Part shown: in pieces, positions 52,436 through 61,232 of the stretch
Numbering within the stretch: the first letter of the stretch is position 1
Layout of the letters: each line of letters starts with the position of its first letter
Translations under genes and position numbers: made by a program
The notes under the pieces: generated by a model
What the model saw: the letters and a program-made list of their open reading frames with translations, nothing else
Told to the model about the DNA's origin: nothing
Database searches by the model: none
Assembly (NCBI GenBank): GCA_035308765.1
Contig: DATGGA010000021.1
Location: 49,565 to 113,564 of the forward strand
DNA from: RBG-16-66-20 sp035308765
GTDB lineage: Bacteria > Pseudomonadota > Gammaproteobacteria > Burkholderiales > SG8-39
Direction of reading: 5' to 3'
DNA length: 64,000 bases

Positions 52436-53560
52436 TCAGGACTTCTTGCTGACCTCGATGCCGGCCGCGCGGGCCAGGTCCTTGTGCACCCGGGCCACCC
52501 GCTCCACCTCGCCCTTGGCGGGGAAACGCTCGTAGAAGCCATCGTCGCGAAACTGCTTGCCGAGATCGCCCCAGGGCTTGAGGCGGTCTTCCCAGCGGGC
52601 GAGACGCCCCGCCTCCGGGCCGTCATCGGCGCGCGTAAGGTCGGCGCACACCCGGATCATCGCCTTGATGGTGACGGGGCGCGTGACCATGTAGCCTTCC
52701 TTGCCCCACACCGAGTCGCCGAAGCTGCTCTTCGCCGCCTTGAAGAAGTCGCGCACCATGCCGTAATAGCGTGGCACTTCCTTGGAGCTGCCGCCGGCGA
52801 GCTGGATCGAGCGCCACTTGCCGCGCACCCAGCGGTGCAGTTCGTTGAACAGTTCCGCCTGCAGCACCCACTTGTCGCGCTGGCTGCGCCCGCCCAGCCG
52901 GTTGATGCGGTAGCGCAGCGGGCTGTCGCCCTCGCTGTAGAGCTTTTCCACCAGGCGCGCGGCGAATTTGCGGTCCGGCGCCGCCCAGGACACCTGCTCG
53001 TAGAGATCGATCAGGTGGCTCTTGTTGATCCGCGTCGGCGTCGAGTTGATGATGACGAACATCTCCGCGGCGAAATCCTCGCTGCGGCCGTCGAACACGA
53101 CGCAGGGCACGCTGATGGTGGCCGCGTCCTGCGGCCGCTCCTGCATGTAGAAGTGCAGCGCGGCGAGCCGGTGCTGGCCGTCGATGATCAGGAACTTGGC
53201 GTTCGGATCGGACAGGTGGCCGTGTCCCGAGCCGTCGCCGTCGGCGCGGAAATTCAGCTTCTCGCTGGTATAGAGCAGCACGGTGCCGGGGATCGCCGGC
53301 TGCGATACCGCGGTTTCATAGAAATTGGTGAGCTGGCGCACCTTGGAGCGCGACAGCGCGCGCTGGAAAGCGGCGTCGTTGCGCTCGATCTTGGAGATGA
53401 ACTGGGCGACATCGTCGTCCTGCGAGATGCGCGCGGCGGTAATCTCCTCGCCCTCGCCATAAAAGCGGCTGATGAAGCGCACTTTCGCGAGCAGGTCCTT
53501 CGCCTTGTAGCCGACGAAGTAGAAGATCCCGTCCTTCTGGCGAATCTGTGTCGCGTGCAT
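52436..53560 (-). CDS. DGQHR-domain protein (DndB-like)
   Basis: 374 aa from the ATG at 53560, with GGGAGAGG upstream; the longer in-frame reading overlaps the DUF1223 gene. The name motif DGQHR is at 127-131 (FLIIDGQHRLAAL). It is preceded by a KVRFISRFY segment and followed by FVIINSTPTRINKSHL, matching the DGQHR superfamily. This superfamily includes DndB, the regulator of DNA phosphorothioation, and proteins of restriction-like loci. No dndA, C, D or E, dptFGH or other defence gene is adjacent, so the role is unknown; the protein may act on a genomic locus elsewhere. It stands alone between a small membrane protein gene and DUF1223. Confidence 0.85.
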   Translation of the reverse strand: MHATQIRQKDGIFYFVGYKAKDLLAKVRFISRFYGEGEEITAARISQDDDVAQFISKIERNDAAFQRALSRSKVRQLTNFYETAVSQPAIPGTVLLYTSEKLNFRADGDGSGHGHLSDPNAKFLIIDGQHRLAALHFYMQERPQDAATISVPCVVFDGRSEDFAAEMFVIINSTPTRINKSHLIDLYEQVSWAAPDRKFAARLVEKLYSEGDSPLRYRINRLGGRSQRDKWVLQAELFNELHRWVRGKWRSIQLAGGSSKEVPRYYGMVRDFFKAAKSSFGDSVWGKEGYMVTRPVTIKAMIRVCADLTRADDGPEAGRLARWEDRLKPWGDLGKQFRDDGFYERFPAKGEVERVARVHKDLARAAGIEVSKKS

Positions 53561-53629
53561 CGCCTCTCCCTGGGCCGGGCGCCCACCCTCCAGCAGGCGC
53601 TGCCGGGCGGAAATATACCCGGGAATAGG

Positions 53630-53654
53630 CCCCTTCGCAGCCGGCGCGAAGGGG
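53630..53654 (-). terminator. Strong hairpin after the DUF1223 gene
   Basis: A perfect 9-bp stem (CCCCTTCGC paired with GCGAAGGGG, arms 53630-53638 and 53646-53654) with a seven-base loop begins one base after the DUF1223 stop on the minus strand. It has no U-tract after it, so it may be a 3'-end stabilising or Rho-assisted structure, not a classic intrinsic terminator. Confidence 0.45.
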
Positions 53655-53655
53655 T

Positions 53656-54429
53656 TCAGCCCGGACAGGCCGGGAGCATCAGGGCCTGCAGGACCTCGGA
53701 ATTGGCGCGGTTTTGCACGAAAGCGGCCACTCCGGAGTGCTCCGGGACCGCCTTGGGCAGCAGGGGCAGCGCATGGCGCTCGGCGACCCTGCCACCCTTG
53801 AATTCGAAGGGCCCGAGCCACTGCAGCACCACATAGTCGTGCGGCAGCGTCTTGCCCCGGTTTTCACCTGCTTTGACCTCTGAAACGAGCTTGTTTTCAT
53901 AGGCGCCGAGGAACAGCGCGATATCGCCCTGTTGCGTTGCATCCACCAGCTCGGCGGCGGCCTGCACCTCGAAGGCACCCTTCTGCCCCGTGTCCAGCGT
54001 GAGCGAAATCCGCGCCTTTGCCGGACGGGTATTGATTTTCGCTACCGCCTGCTCGAACGTGCCAGACGAGCTCCAATCGCGGAAATCCTGCCCCTGCAGC
54101 AGCACCTGGGGGGTGTAGATCGCCGCAGCGCGCGCCAATTGGGCCATGCGGCGCTGGCGGGCCGAATACGCCTGGCGCGCGTACGGATCCTTCCAGCCGA
54201 TGTAGTCCCAATAGTCCACGTGCAGGGCCATCGGCACCACGCGGTCCGGTGCGAAGCCCCGGGGCCCGAGCGAAGACAGCCAGCGGTCCGCCGGCGGGCA
54301 GCTGTCGCAGCCCTCGGAGGTATAGAGCTCGACCAGGGCGATGGTCTTTTCCGGGGATTTGGCGCTGCATTGCACGGCTTGGGCCGTACCAAGGGACAGG
54401 GCCAAAACGGCAAATAGGAAGGGTCTCAT
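53656..54429 (-). CDS. DUF1223 secreted thioredoxin-like protein
   Basis: 257 aa. A signal peptide (about 1-19, TAQA) is followed by VELYTSEGCDSCPPADRW with C41-x-x-C44, the DUF1223 signature in a thioredoxin-type fold. PQVLLQGQDFRDWSS is the conserved second block. The family is periplasmic and probably redox-active; its partner is not known. It ends next to a strong hairpin, 95 bp before the DGQHR gene start, and lies divergent from the MFS gene. Confidence 0.88.
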   Translation of the reverse strand: MRPFLFAVLALSLGTAQAVQCSAKSPEKTIALVELYTSEGCDSCPPADRWLSSLGPRGFAPDRVVPMALHVDYWDYIGWKDPYARQAYSARQRRMAQLARAAAIYTPQVLLQGQDFRDWSSSGTFEQAVAKINTRPAKARISLTLDTGQKGAFEVQAAAELVDATQQGDIALFLGAYENKLVSEVKAGENRGKTLPHDYVVLQWLGPFEFKGGRVAERHALPLLPKAVPEHSGVAAFVQNRANSEVLQALMLPACPG

Positions 54430-54473
54430 GGACGTAGGTCGAAACGACCCCTAATAGCTTACGCGCCCGGACT

Positions 54474-54479
54474 GATAAT
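54474..54479 (+). promoter_or_regulatory. Candidate -10 element of the MFS gene
   Basis: GATAAT, 11 bases before the ATG at 54491, without a Shine-Dalgarno sequence in the intervening GC-rich sequence. The expected transcript has a leader of about five bases. No -35 match was found. Confidence 0.3.
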
Positions 54480-54490
54480 GGCGCCCCCGC

Positions 54491-55645
54491 ATGGTCAGCC
54501 ACTTTCCCTACTTTCTCGCCTCTTTCACCTGGAATTACGGCCTGGGCATGACATGGCTGGTGGTGCCGCTGTACGCCTATTCCAAGGGCCTCTCGGGAGC
54601 CGAAATAGGGGTGCTGTTCTCCCTTCCCTCGATCGCCCAGCTCGTCATCAACCTGGTCGGAGGCGCCTACGTGGACCGCTTCGGTGGCCGGCGCATCATG
54701 CAGGCTTCTTCGGTGCTGCTGGCGGCTGGCGCCGCGGCCATGCCCTTCGCCACGGGCTTCGGCACGCTGTTCGCCGCGCAGCTGGTCCTGGTGCTCGCGC
54801 GCGCCACGTTCTGGCCGGCCAACTGGTCGATCGCCGCCGAGCTCCCCGGCGCGCGTGGCGTCCAGGCCGGGAGGCTGAACGCGGTCAGCAGCCTGGGGCA
54901 GATCCTCGGCAACAGTTCCTGCGGTTTCATCCTGGCGCTGGGCGGCTTCGGCGCCACGTTCGCGGTGCTCTCCTCGTTTGCGGTTGCGGCACTTCTCATC
55001 GGCCTGAATTCCCCGCAAAAGCCGCACGCCGCGCCGGCCGGGCAAAGCCTGTTCGGCAACTACAGGGTGCTGATCCGCATGCCGGTACTGTTCTACGGCG
55101 TTCTGTGCGCCTACCTGTCCGCATTGCCGTTTTCGCTGTCGATGTCGTTTTACCCGCTGCTCCTGCAGCAGCTGGGTTTTGGCGAGGAAGCCTCGGGCGT
55201 GCTGCTTGCCCTGCGCGCAGTCGGCGGCGTCGGCGCCGGATTGATCGTGGCGCGCTTCGTCCACACCGGGCCGGGCAGCCCCTGGCCGGTGATCGCCGGC
55301 GCCTTCGTTTCGGTCGGGGTCGGCCTGCAGCCCCTGTTCGGCCACTGGGCCGCGGTCGGCGCGTTCATGTTCGCCCTTGGCGTAGGCTCGGGCCTGATGA
55401 CCATCTATTTCCAGGTCACCATGGCCGAGATCGTCGAGCCGCGGATGCGCGGCTCGGCCATGGCGCTGGGCGGCGTGGGCTGGGGCACCTCGCACCTCAG
55501 CACGCCCCTTATCATGGGCTTCCTCGCTGATCGTTACAGCCTCGCCGCCGGCTTCTATGTACTCGGCGCCCTGTCGCTGGTCGTGGTCGGCCTGGTCGCG
55601 CTGCTGCGCGGCTGGGCGTTCGCGCAAACCAAGCTCGCCGCATGA
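54491..55645 (+). CDS. MFS transporter
   Basis: 384 aa with 12 predicted membrane segments. The MFS motif A-like loop is GGAYVDRFGGRRIMQ between helices 2 and 3. WPANWSIAAELPGARGVQAGRLN lies in the central part, as in drug or sugar efflux MFS proteins. The substrate cannot be assigned. It is translationally coupled (ATGA) to a luciferase-like monooxygenase, suggesting export or import of a related compound. Confidence 0.85.
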   Translation: MVSHFPYFLASFTWNYGLGMTWLVVPLYAYSKGLSGAEIGVLFSLPSIAQLVINLVGGAYVDRFGGRRIMQASSVLLAAGAAAMPFATGFGTLFAAQLVLVLARATFWPANWSIAAELPGARGVQAGRLNAVSSLGQILGNSSCGFILALGGFGATFAVLSSFAVAALLIGLNSPQKPHAAPAGQSLFGNYRVLIRMPVLFYGVLCAYLSALPFSLSMSFYPLLLQQLGFGEEASGVLLALRAVGGVGAGLIVARFVHTGPGSPWPVIAGAFVSVGVGLQPLFGHWAAVGAFMFALGVGSGLMTIYFQVTMAEIVEPRMRGSAMALGGVGWGTSHLSTPLIMGFLADRYSLAAGFYVLGALSLVVVGLVALLRGWAFAQTKLAA

Positions 55646-56649
55646 AGCTCTCGATCCTCGACCAGTCCCCCATCATCTCGGGACACAGCGCCGCGCAGGC
55701 GATCGAAGAGACACTCAAGCTGGCGCGGCGCGCCGACGAGCTGGGCTTCTACCGCTACTGGCTGGCCGAGCACCACGCCATCGCCGCGCTCGCCGATCCC
55801 TGTCCGGAAATCCTGCTCGCGCGCCTGGGCTCGGAAACCAGGCGGATCCGCGTGGGCACGGGCGGCGTGCTGCTGCCCTACTACAGCGCCTTCAAGGTTG
55901 CCGAAATTTTCCGCATGCTGGAAGCGCTTTATCCGGGCCGGATCGATCTCGGCATCGGCCGCGCGCCGGGCGGCGACCAGCGCACCGCGCGCGCGGTCGG
56001 CGGTGGCGGGATGCCCACCGCCGAGGACTTCCCGGAGCAGGTCTGGGAACTGATCCACCACCTCGACGGCACGCTGCCCGACGGCCACCCGTTCAAGAAA
56101 GTTCGCGTGCAGCCGGAAGGCAAAACCGCCCCGGAACTCTGGCTGCTCGGCTCCTCGGAATACAGCGGCCTTCTGGCCGCGCAGCTGGGGGTGCGCTTCT
56201 CGTTCGCGCATTTCATCAACGCGCAGGGTGGCGACGTTGTCATGCGCGCCTACAAGGCCCGCTACCAGAGCTCGGGACGCGAGCCCCGGCCTCATACCTC
56301 GCTTTGCTGTTTTGTCATTTGCGCGGCATCGGACGACGAGGCCGAGCGCCTCGCCCGCGTCGTGGATCTCCGGCGCCTGCACATGGCGCTCAACCAGGAC
56401 CTGCCGGTGCCGACGCTGGACGAGGCGGAAAAACGCAGCTTTTCCGGGGAAGAACTGCAGTACATCCGCGGCCAGCGGCCGCGCGCCGTGATCGGCTCGC
56501 CGCAGGCCTGCAGGGAAAAACTGCTGGAATTCGCCGCGAAATTCTCCGCCGACGAACTGATGGTGCTGACGATAACGGGCGACTACGCCACGCGCCTGGC
56601 GTCCTACGAACTGCTGGCGCAGGCCTTCGAACTGTCTACAGCAGGATGA
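55642..56649 (+). CDS. LLM-class flavin-dependent oxidoreductase (MsnO8-like)
   Basis: 335 aa from the ATG overlapping the MFS stop (ATGA). LSILDQSPIISGHSAAQAIEET and FYRYWLAEHHAIAALADPCPEILLARL match the MsnO8 branch of luciferase-like monooxygenases. GTGGVLLPYYSAFKVAE and LGIGRAPGGD are further conserved segments. It uses reduced FMN (or F420), and the substrate is unknown. The end overlaps by 14 bp the convergent small membrane protein. Confidence 0.92.
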   Translation: MKLSILDQSPIISGHSAAQAIEETLKLARRADELGFYRYWLAEHHAIAALADPCPEILLARLGSETRRIRVGTGGVLLPYYSAFKVAEIFRMLEALYPGRIDLGIGRAPGGDQRTARAVGGGGMPTAEDFPEQVWELIHHLDGTLPDGHPFKKVRVQPEGKTAPELWLLGSSEYSGLLAAQLGVRFSFAHFINAQGGDVVMRAYKARYQSSGREPRPHTSLCCFVICAASDDEAERLARVVDLRRLHMALNQDLPVPTLDEAEKRSFSGEELQYIRGQRPRAVIGSPQACREKLLEFAAKFSADELMVLTITGDYATRLASYELLAQAFELSTAG

Positions 56650-56857
56650 CGGCGAGGTCCTGGACTAGGAGCCAGGCGGCGAGCAACCCGACACTAATCA
56701 TCAACAGGCGGCGGTGCTTTTCGCAGGCCCGCTTCGCCTCGGCCGACATGCCATCGCCGGCCAGACTCGGCGCCTTCGACAAATACAAGAAGATCAGCAG
56801 GGCACCAACCGTAGTGGCGAAAAGGCTAACGGAATTGAGTATCCAGGCAGCAGACAT
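56636..56857 (-). CDS. Small two-helix membrane protein, unknown function
   Basis: 73 aa with two hydrophobic segments (about 5-26 and 50-71) separated by a polar linker holding KRACEKHRR. A GGAGG-type sequence in the upstream region supports the ATG. It follows the ankyrin gene by 63 bp on the same strand. I do not recognise a family; expression is plausible but unproved. Confidence 0.6.
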   Translation of the reverse strand: MSAAWILNSVSLFATTVGALLIFLYLSKAPSLAGDGMSAEAKRACEKHRRLLMISVGLLAAWLLVQDLAVILL

Positions 56858-56920
56858 TTCGCACCTCCTTCCAAGTAACCGGAGACTATCGCAACCGGGT
56901 CGCCCGCGCCATGCCGAAGT

Positions 56921-57559
56921 TCATTCCTTCTCGAACCTTTCGAGACGCTTAACGATTTCCGCATAGCCGCGCTCGCGCGCCACGTCGATGGGCCGCTGCC
57001 CCGCGCGGTTTCTTGCCCGGGGGTCCACTCCCAGCGCGAGGAACGCTTCCACCATTCCCAAGGAACCGCCGTCCGCAGCCGCGTGCAGCACCGTGTTGCC
57101 TTTCAAGTCCCTCACCCGGGGATCGGCGCCGTTCTCGAGCAGGATCTGCGTCACCTTGGCGTTGCCGGTCATCACAGCCCACTGCAGGACGGATTCACCG
57201 TCGTCGTTGCGCGCCTTGGCATCGGCCTTCGCGCCGAGCAGCAGCTGGACGAAGTACGGGTCCTCGTGCAGCGCCGCCTGGTGCAGCGGCGTATCGCTGT
57301 TCGCGTCCCGAGCACCCACCTTCGCGCCGGCCTTGACCAGCATCTCGGCCAGTTCCCTCATCCCCTTCTCGATCGCCTTGTGCAGCGGCGTCTCCTGCTC
57401 CTTGTTGCGCGCGTTCAAATCGACCTTGCCGCCCGCAACGATTCCTTCGGCGACCAGTGGTTTCCCCACCTCAATCGCCTCGAATAGCCGCTCCTCCTGC
57501 GTCTGGGCGACCGCGCCCGCCGATACCGTGAGCAGCATTGCAGCGAGTATGGTTCTCAC
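56921..57559 (-). CDS. Secreted ankyrin-repeat protein
   Basis: 212 aa. A signal peptide (about 1-18, VAQ) is followed by five ankyrin repeats of about 33 residues between residues 40 and 205, with the consensus TPLHKAIEKGM, TPLHQAALHED, SVLQWAVMTGN, TVLHAAADGGS and RPIDVARERGY. Probably periplasmic, it would bind a partner protein. It begins 18 bp after the FAD/Fe-S oxidoreductase stop on the same strand and probably shares its transcript. Confidence 0.88.
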   Translation of the reverse strand: MRTILAAMLLTVSAGAVAQTQEERLFEAIEVGKPLVAEGIVAGGKVDLNARNKEQETPLHKAIEKGMRELAEMLVKAGAKVGARDANSDTPLHQAALHEDPYFVQLLLGAKADAKARNDDGESVLQWAVMTGNAKVTQILLENGADPRVRDLKGNTVLHAAADGGSLGMVEAFLALGVDPRARNRAGQRPIDVARERGYAEIVKRLERFEKE

Positions 57560-57577
57560 GCCGATGCCACTGTCGAT

Positions 57578-60472
57578 TTACACGAGCGTCCGCGCCAGCA
57601 CATCGGCAAGATGCAACGTCTCGCGCCCGGCAAGGCCCTCGATCTGCTCCCGGCAGGAAAACCCGTTCGCGACCACGAAAGTCTCCGCCACCGTGCCCTT
57701 CACTTTTGGCAGCAGCGCAAGATTCGCGATCTTCACCGAGGCTTCGTAGGTCTCGGGCCGAAAGCCGAAGGAGCCGGCCATGCCGCAGCAGCCCATGTCG
57801 GGCGCGTCGGTCTCGATGCCGGCCGCTCTTAGCAGCTTGACGTCGGCGCCGGTACCGTCGAAGGCTTTCTGGTGGCAGTGGCCGTGCAGCAGTGCGCTGC
57901 CGCCGATGTTCTTCGGCTTCCAGCCGCGCGCAACCAGCAGGTCGCCCAGCGACATGGCCTGCTTCGAGAGTTTCTGCGCGCAGGCGTTGCCGGGTAGCAG
58001 CTTGTTCATCTCGTCCTTGAACACCGAGAGGCAGCCAGGTTCGAGGATCACGACCGGCACGCCCGCCTCGATTTCCTGCGCGAGCGAAGCGACGATTTTC
58101 TCGAGCGATGCCTTCGCCTTGTCGAGCATGCCGAAGTCGTAGTACGGCCGGCCGCAGCAAAGCGGGTCGCGCGGCAGCGAAACGCGCGCGCCGGAATCTT
58201 CCAGCACGCGCACTGCGGCGAGCGCGCTCTGCGGGCGAAAATGGTTGCTGAAGGTGTCCGGGAGCAACAGCACCGGGTCGCCGCGCCGCATGCCGCCCGC
58301 ACGCGCGGGATCTCGCCGACCGCGGTGGACGGCGTCGAATTCAGCGCGGAAGGTACGTTTCGCGAACCGGGGCAGCGAGCGTTGCGGCGCAATGCCGGCG
58401 AGCCTCTTCGCCAGGCTCGATACCGAGGGCGACTGGGCCAGCGCATTCGCAAGCCCCGGCAGCCTGGCGGCCAGCGGCGCCCACTCGCCGATGCGGCCCA
58501 TCGAGTGCGCCTGGGCCGGCCGGCGGTGCTGCTCGTAGTAGTGCGACAGGAATTCGGACTTGTAGCTCGCCATGTCGGTATGCGTCGGGCAGTCGCTGCG
58601 GCAGCCCTTGCAGGCAAGACACCACTCGAGCGCCTCCTTCACCTCTTCGTTCTGCCAGCCGTCGGTGATCACCTCGCCGCGCAGCATCTCCGCGAGCATG
58701 CGCGCGCGGCCGCGCGTGGAATAGCGCTCCTCCTTCGTGGCGCGATAGCTCGGGCACATGGTCGTGCCTTCGGCCGAGCGGCATTTGCCCATGCCGATGC
58801 AGCGTTCGCTGGCGCGCGTGAAGCCGGCGCCGATGTCGCTGGCGAAGGTGAGACGCGTGGCAAGCGTCACCGGCTTGTAGTCGGGGCCCTGGCGCAGGTT
58901 CTGGTCGACTCGGTAGACCTCGCCCAGTGCATCCACGAGCTTGCCCGGATTCATGCGCCCGAGCGGGTCCCAGACTCGTTTGAATTCGCGGAACGCTACC
59001 ATCAGCTCCGGCCCGTACATCAGCGGCAGGAACTCGGCGCGCCCCTGGCCGTCGCCGTGCTCGCCCGAGAGCGAGCCGCCGTAGGCGATGACAAGCTGCG
59101 AGGCCGAGCGCAGGAACTCGCGCCAGTGCGCGAGGCCTTTCGGCGTGCGCAGTTCGAAGTTGATGCGCGCGTGGATGCAGCCGTCGCCAAAATGCCCATA
59201 GAGCGACGTGCGGTAGCCGAAGGCGTCCACCAGTTTCTGGAATTCGCGCAGGTAGTCGCCCAGGCGCAGCGGATCCACCGCCGCATCTTCCCAGCCGACT
59301 ACAGGGTCGGGGCCGCGGGTCTCGCGTCCGGCGGTCTTGAGGTTGTGCGCGGTGGCCGAGGCGCCGGTTTCGCGGATGGTCCAGATGCGATTCATCAGCG
59401 ACCGGTCGACGATGACGGTGCCTCCCAGCACCTCCTTGAGTGCGTCGGCCCTTGCGAGCGCCTCTTCCCTCACGTCCGCCCCGAACTCCACCATCAGCCA
59501 GGCGTTGCCCCTGGGCAGCAGGGCGATGTCCTCCAGTCTGAGGCCGCGCTCGCGCAAGCCGCCGATGATCCCGGTATCCAGGCCCTCGCAGGCGATCGGG
59601 CGCGCGGCCAGAACCTGGGGCACCGCGTCGCCCGCGCGGTAGATGTCCTCGAAGCCGACCACCAGCAGCACGCGCTCGCGCGGACTGCGCACCAGGCGGG
59701 TCAGCGCCTGCAAAGTGAGCGCGCAGGTGCCCTCAGACCCGACCAGCGCGCGCGCGACATTGAAACCGTTCTCCGGCAGCAATTGGTCCAGGTTGTAGCC
59801 CGACACGCGGCGCTTTATCTTCGGGAAGCGGCCGCGGATAAGGTCGGCGTAGCGCTCGCGCAGCGAGCGCAGCTTGCCGTAGATCTCGCCCTGGCGGCCG
59901 CCGCGGCGCATGATCGCCTCCAGTTCTGGTTCGGAGGTCGGCCCGCACCAGAAGCGTGCGCCGTCGTAGGTCAGCACCTCCAGCGCCTCGATGTTTTCCA
60001 CCGTCTTGCCAGCCATCACCGAGTGCGGGCCGCAGGAATTGTTTCCTATCATGCCGCCCAGCGTGCAGCGCGAATGCGTCGCGGGGTCGGGCGCGAATGT
60101 CAGGCCGTAGCGCTCGGCCGAGGCGCGCAGGAAGTCGCAGACCACGCCTGGCTCGACCCTCGCGGTGCGTGACGCGGCATCCAGTTCCAGCACACGGTCG
60201 AGATATTTCGAAGAATCGATCACCACCGCGACGTTGACGCTCTGGCCGCAGAGCGAAGTGCCGCCGCCGCGCGCCAGGATGGGCGCGTCGTGCTCGCGGC
60301 AGGCCGCAACCGCGGCGACGATGTCATCGGCCGTGCGCGGCAGCACCACGCCGATCGGCACCTGCCGGTAGTTGGAGGCGTCCGAGGCGTAGGCGGCGCG
60401 CGCGCCGGCGTCGAAGCGCACCTCGCCTTTCAGCGCTGCTCGCAGCGTCGACTCGAGGGAGACCTGGGTCAC
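57578..60472 (-). CDS. FAD-linked oxidase / Fe-S oxidoreductase fusion (GlcD-GlpC type)
   Basis: 964 aa from the GTG at 60472; an ATG 16 codons upstream overlaps the start of the divergent gene and is less likely. Residues about 1-490 form a PCMH-type FAD domain (RGGGTSLCGQSV at 68-79, CTLGGMIGNNSCG, then LYGHFGDGCIHARINF). Residues about 590-690 carry two 4Fe-4S motifs (CIGMGKCR..CPSY and CLACKGCRSDCP). The C-terminal part has two CCG domains (LCCGRPYYDFG, CCGMAGSFG). The architecture matches YdiJ/D-2-hydroxyglutarate or D-lactate-type dehydrogenases. The substrate is a 2-hydroxy acid by inference. Confidence 0.9.
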   Translation of the reverse strand: MTQVSLESTLRAALKGEVRFDAGARAAYASDASNYRQVPIGVVLPRTADDIVAAVAACREHDAPILARGGGTSLCGQSVNVAVVIDSSKYLDRVLELDAASRTARVEPGVVCDFLRASAERYGLTFAPDPATHSRCTLGGMIGNNSCGPHSVMAGKTVENIEALEVLTYDGARFWCGPTSEPELEAIMRRGGRQGEIYGKLRSLRERYADLIRGRFPKIKRRVSGYNLDQLLPENGFNVARALVGSEGTCALTLQALTRLVRSPRERVLLVVGFEDIYRAGDAVPQVLAARPIACEGLDTGIIGGLRERGLRLEDIALLPRGNAWLMVEFGADVREEALARADALKEVLGGTVIVDRSLMNRIWTIRETGASATAHNLKTAGRETRGPDPVVGWEDAAVDPLRLGDYLREFQKLVDAFGYRTSLYGHFGDGCIHARINFELRTPKGLAHWREFLRSASQLVIAYGGSLSGEHGDGQGRAEFLPLMYGPELMVAFREFKRVWDPLGRMNPGKLVDALGEVYRVDQNLRQGPDYKPVTLATRLTFASDIGAGFTRASERCIGMGKCRSAEGTTMCPSYRATKEERYSTRGRARMLAEMLRGEVITDGWQNEEVKEALEWCLACKGCRSDCPTHTDMASYKSEFLSHYYEQHRRPAQAHSMGRIGEWAPLAARLPGLANALAQSPSVSSLAKRLAGIAPQRSLPRFAKRTFRAEFDAVHRGRRDPARAGGMRRGDPVLLLPDTFSNHFRPQSALAAVRVLEDSGARVSLPRDPLCCGRPYYDFGMLDKAKASLEKIVASLAQEIEAGVPVVILEPGCLSVFKDEMNKLLPGNACAQKLSKQAMSLGDLLVARGWKPKNIGGSALLHGHCHQKAFDGTGADVKLLRAAGIETDAPDMGCCGMAGSFGFRPETYEASVKIANLALLPKVKGTVAETFVVANGFSCREQIEGLAGRETLHLADVLARTLV

Positions 60473-60479
60473 GAGAGCA

Positions 60480-60485
60480 ATTCTA
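60480..60485 (-). promoter_or_regulatory. Candidate -10 element of the FAD/Fe-S oxidoreductase gene
   Basis: The minus strand reads TAGAAT in CCATAGAATTGCTC, about seven bases before the GTG at 60472 and with no Shine-Dalgarno sequence. The predicted +1 coincides with that GTG, which supports it as the start in preference to the ATG farther upstream. Confidence 0.35.
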
Positions 60486-60518
60486 TGGCATGCTTGAGAG
60501 ACGATCCGGAGCGAATCC

Positions 60519-61232
60519 ATGAACCATAAAAGACGCGCCATCCTCGCCGCCGCGGGCGCCATGCTGCTGGCGGGCACGAATCCCGCTTCGGCCCAGAACC
60601 GCATGAAGATCGGCGTCATCGGATCGGGCCGCGTTGGCGGCACCATCGGCGAGCTCTGGGTCAAGGCGGGGCATGAAGTGATGTTCTCCGCGAGGGCCAT
60701 CGAGGAAGTCACCGCGCTGCTCGCGAAACTCAACCTCGGCCCGCTTGCGCACGCCGGAACGCCGAAGGAGGCCGCGGCGTTCGGCGAAGCGGTGCTGATC
60801 TCGGTGCCCTACGCCGCGCTGCCGCAGATCGGCCGCGACAACGCCGCGGAACTCAAAGGCAAGGTCGTGCTCGACACCAGCAACCCGATCGAGAACCGCG
60901 ACGGCACCATGGCGGTAGAAATGCGCAACAAGGGCACGGGCGTCGCCTCGGCCGAGCTGCTGCCGGGCGTGCGCCTGGTGCGCGCATTCAACTGCGTCGG
61001 CTGGAACTCGATGCGCACCGAGGCGCACCGCGCGGGCGAGAAGCTCGCCATCCCGCTTGCCGCGGACGACCAGGGCGCGCTCAAGGTCGCGATCGGACTG
61101 GTGCAGGACGCGGGCTTCGAGCCGGTGGTGGTCGGAGGGCTCGCGCGCGCGAAGGAATTCGACGTCGGCACGCCGGTGTTCGGCAAAGCACTGACGGCGA
61201 CTGAACTGCGAAAGATTCTCGGGCTCAGTTGA
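60519..61232 (+). CDS. F420/NADP-oxidoreductase-like protein with a twin-arginine-type signal
   Basis: 237 aa with a GGAG Shine-Dalgarno sequence. The N-terminus (KRRAIL, then AAAGAMLLAGTNPASAQ) looks like a Tat or Sec signal ending at about residue 26. The mature part is a Rossmann NADP-binding domain with GVIGSGRVGGTIG at 32-44, and the LISVPYAALPQI and VRAFNCVGWNSM segments of NADPH-dependent F420 reductase/NmrA-type proteins. An exported NADP-binding protein is unusual. The end overlaps the convergent carrier gene by 8 bp. Confidence 0.82.
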   Translation: MNHKRRAILAAAGAMLLAGTNPASAQNRMKIGVIGSGRVGGTIGELWVKAGHEVMFSARAIEEVTALLAKLNLGPLAHAGTPKEAAAFGEAVLISVPYAALPQIGRDNAAELKGKVVLDTSNPIENRDGTMAVEMRNKGTGVASAELLPGVRLVRAFNCVGWNSMRTEAHRAGEKLAIPLAADDQGALKVAIGLVQDAGFEPVVVGGLARAKEFDVGTPVFGKALTATELRKILGLS

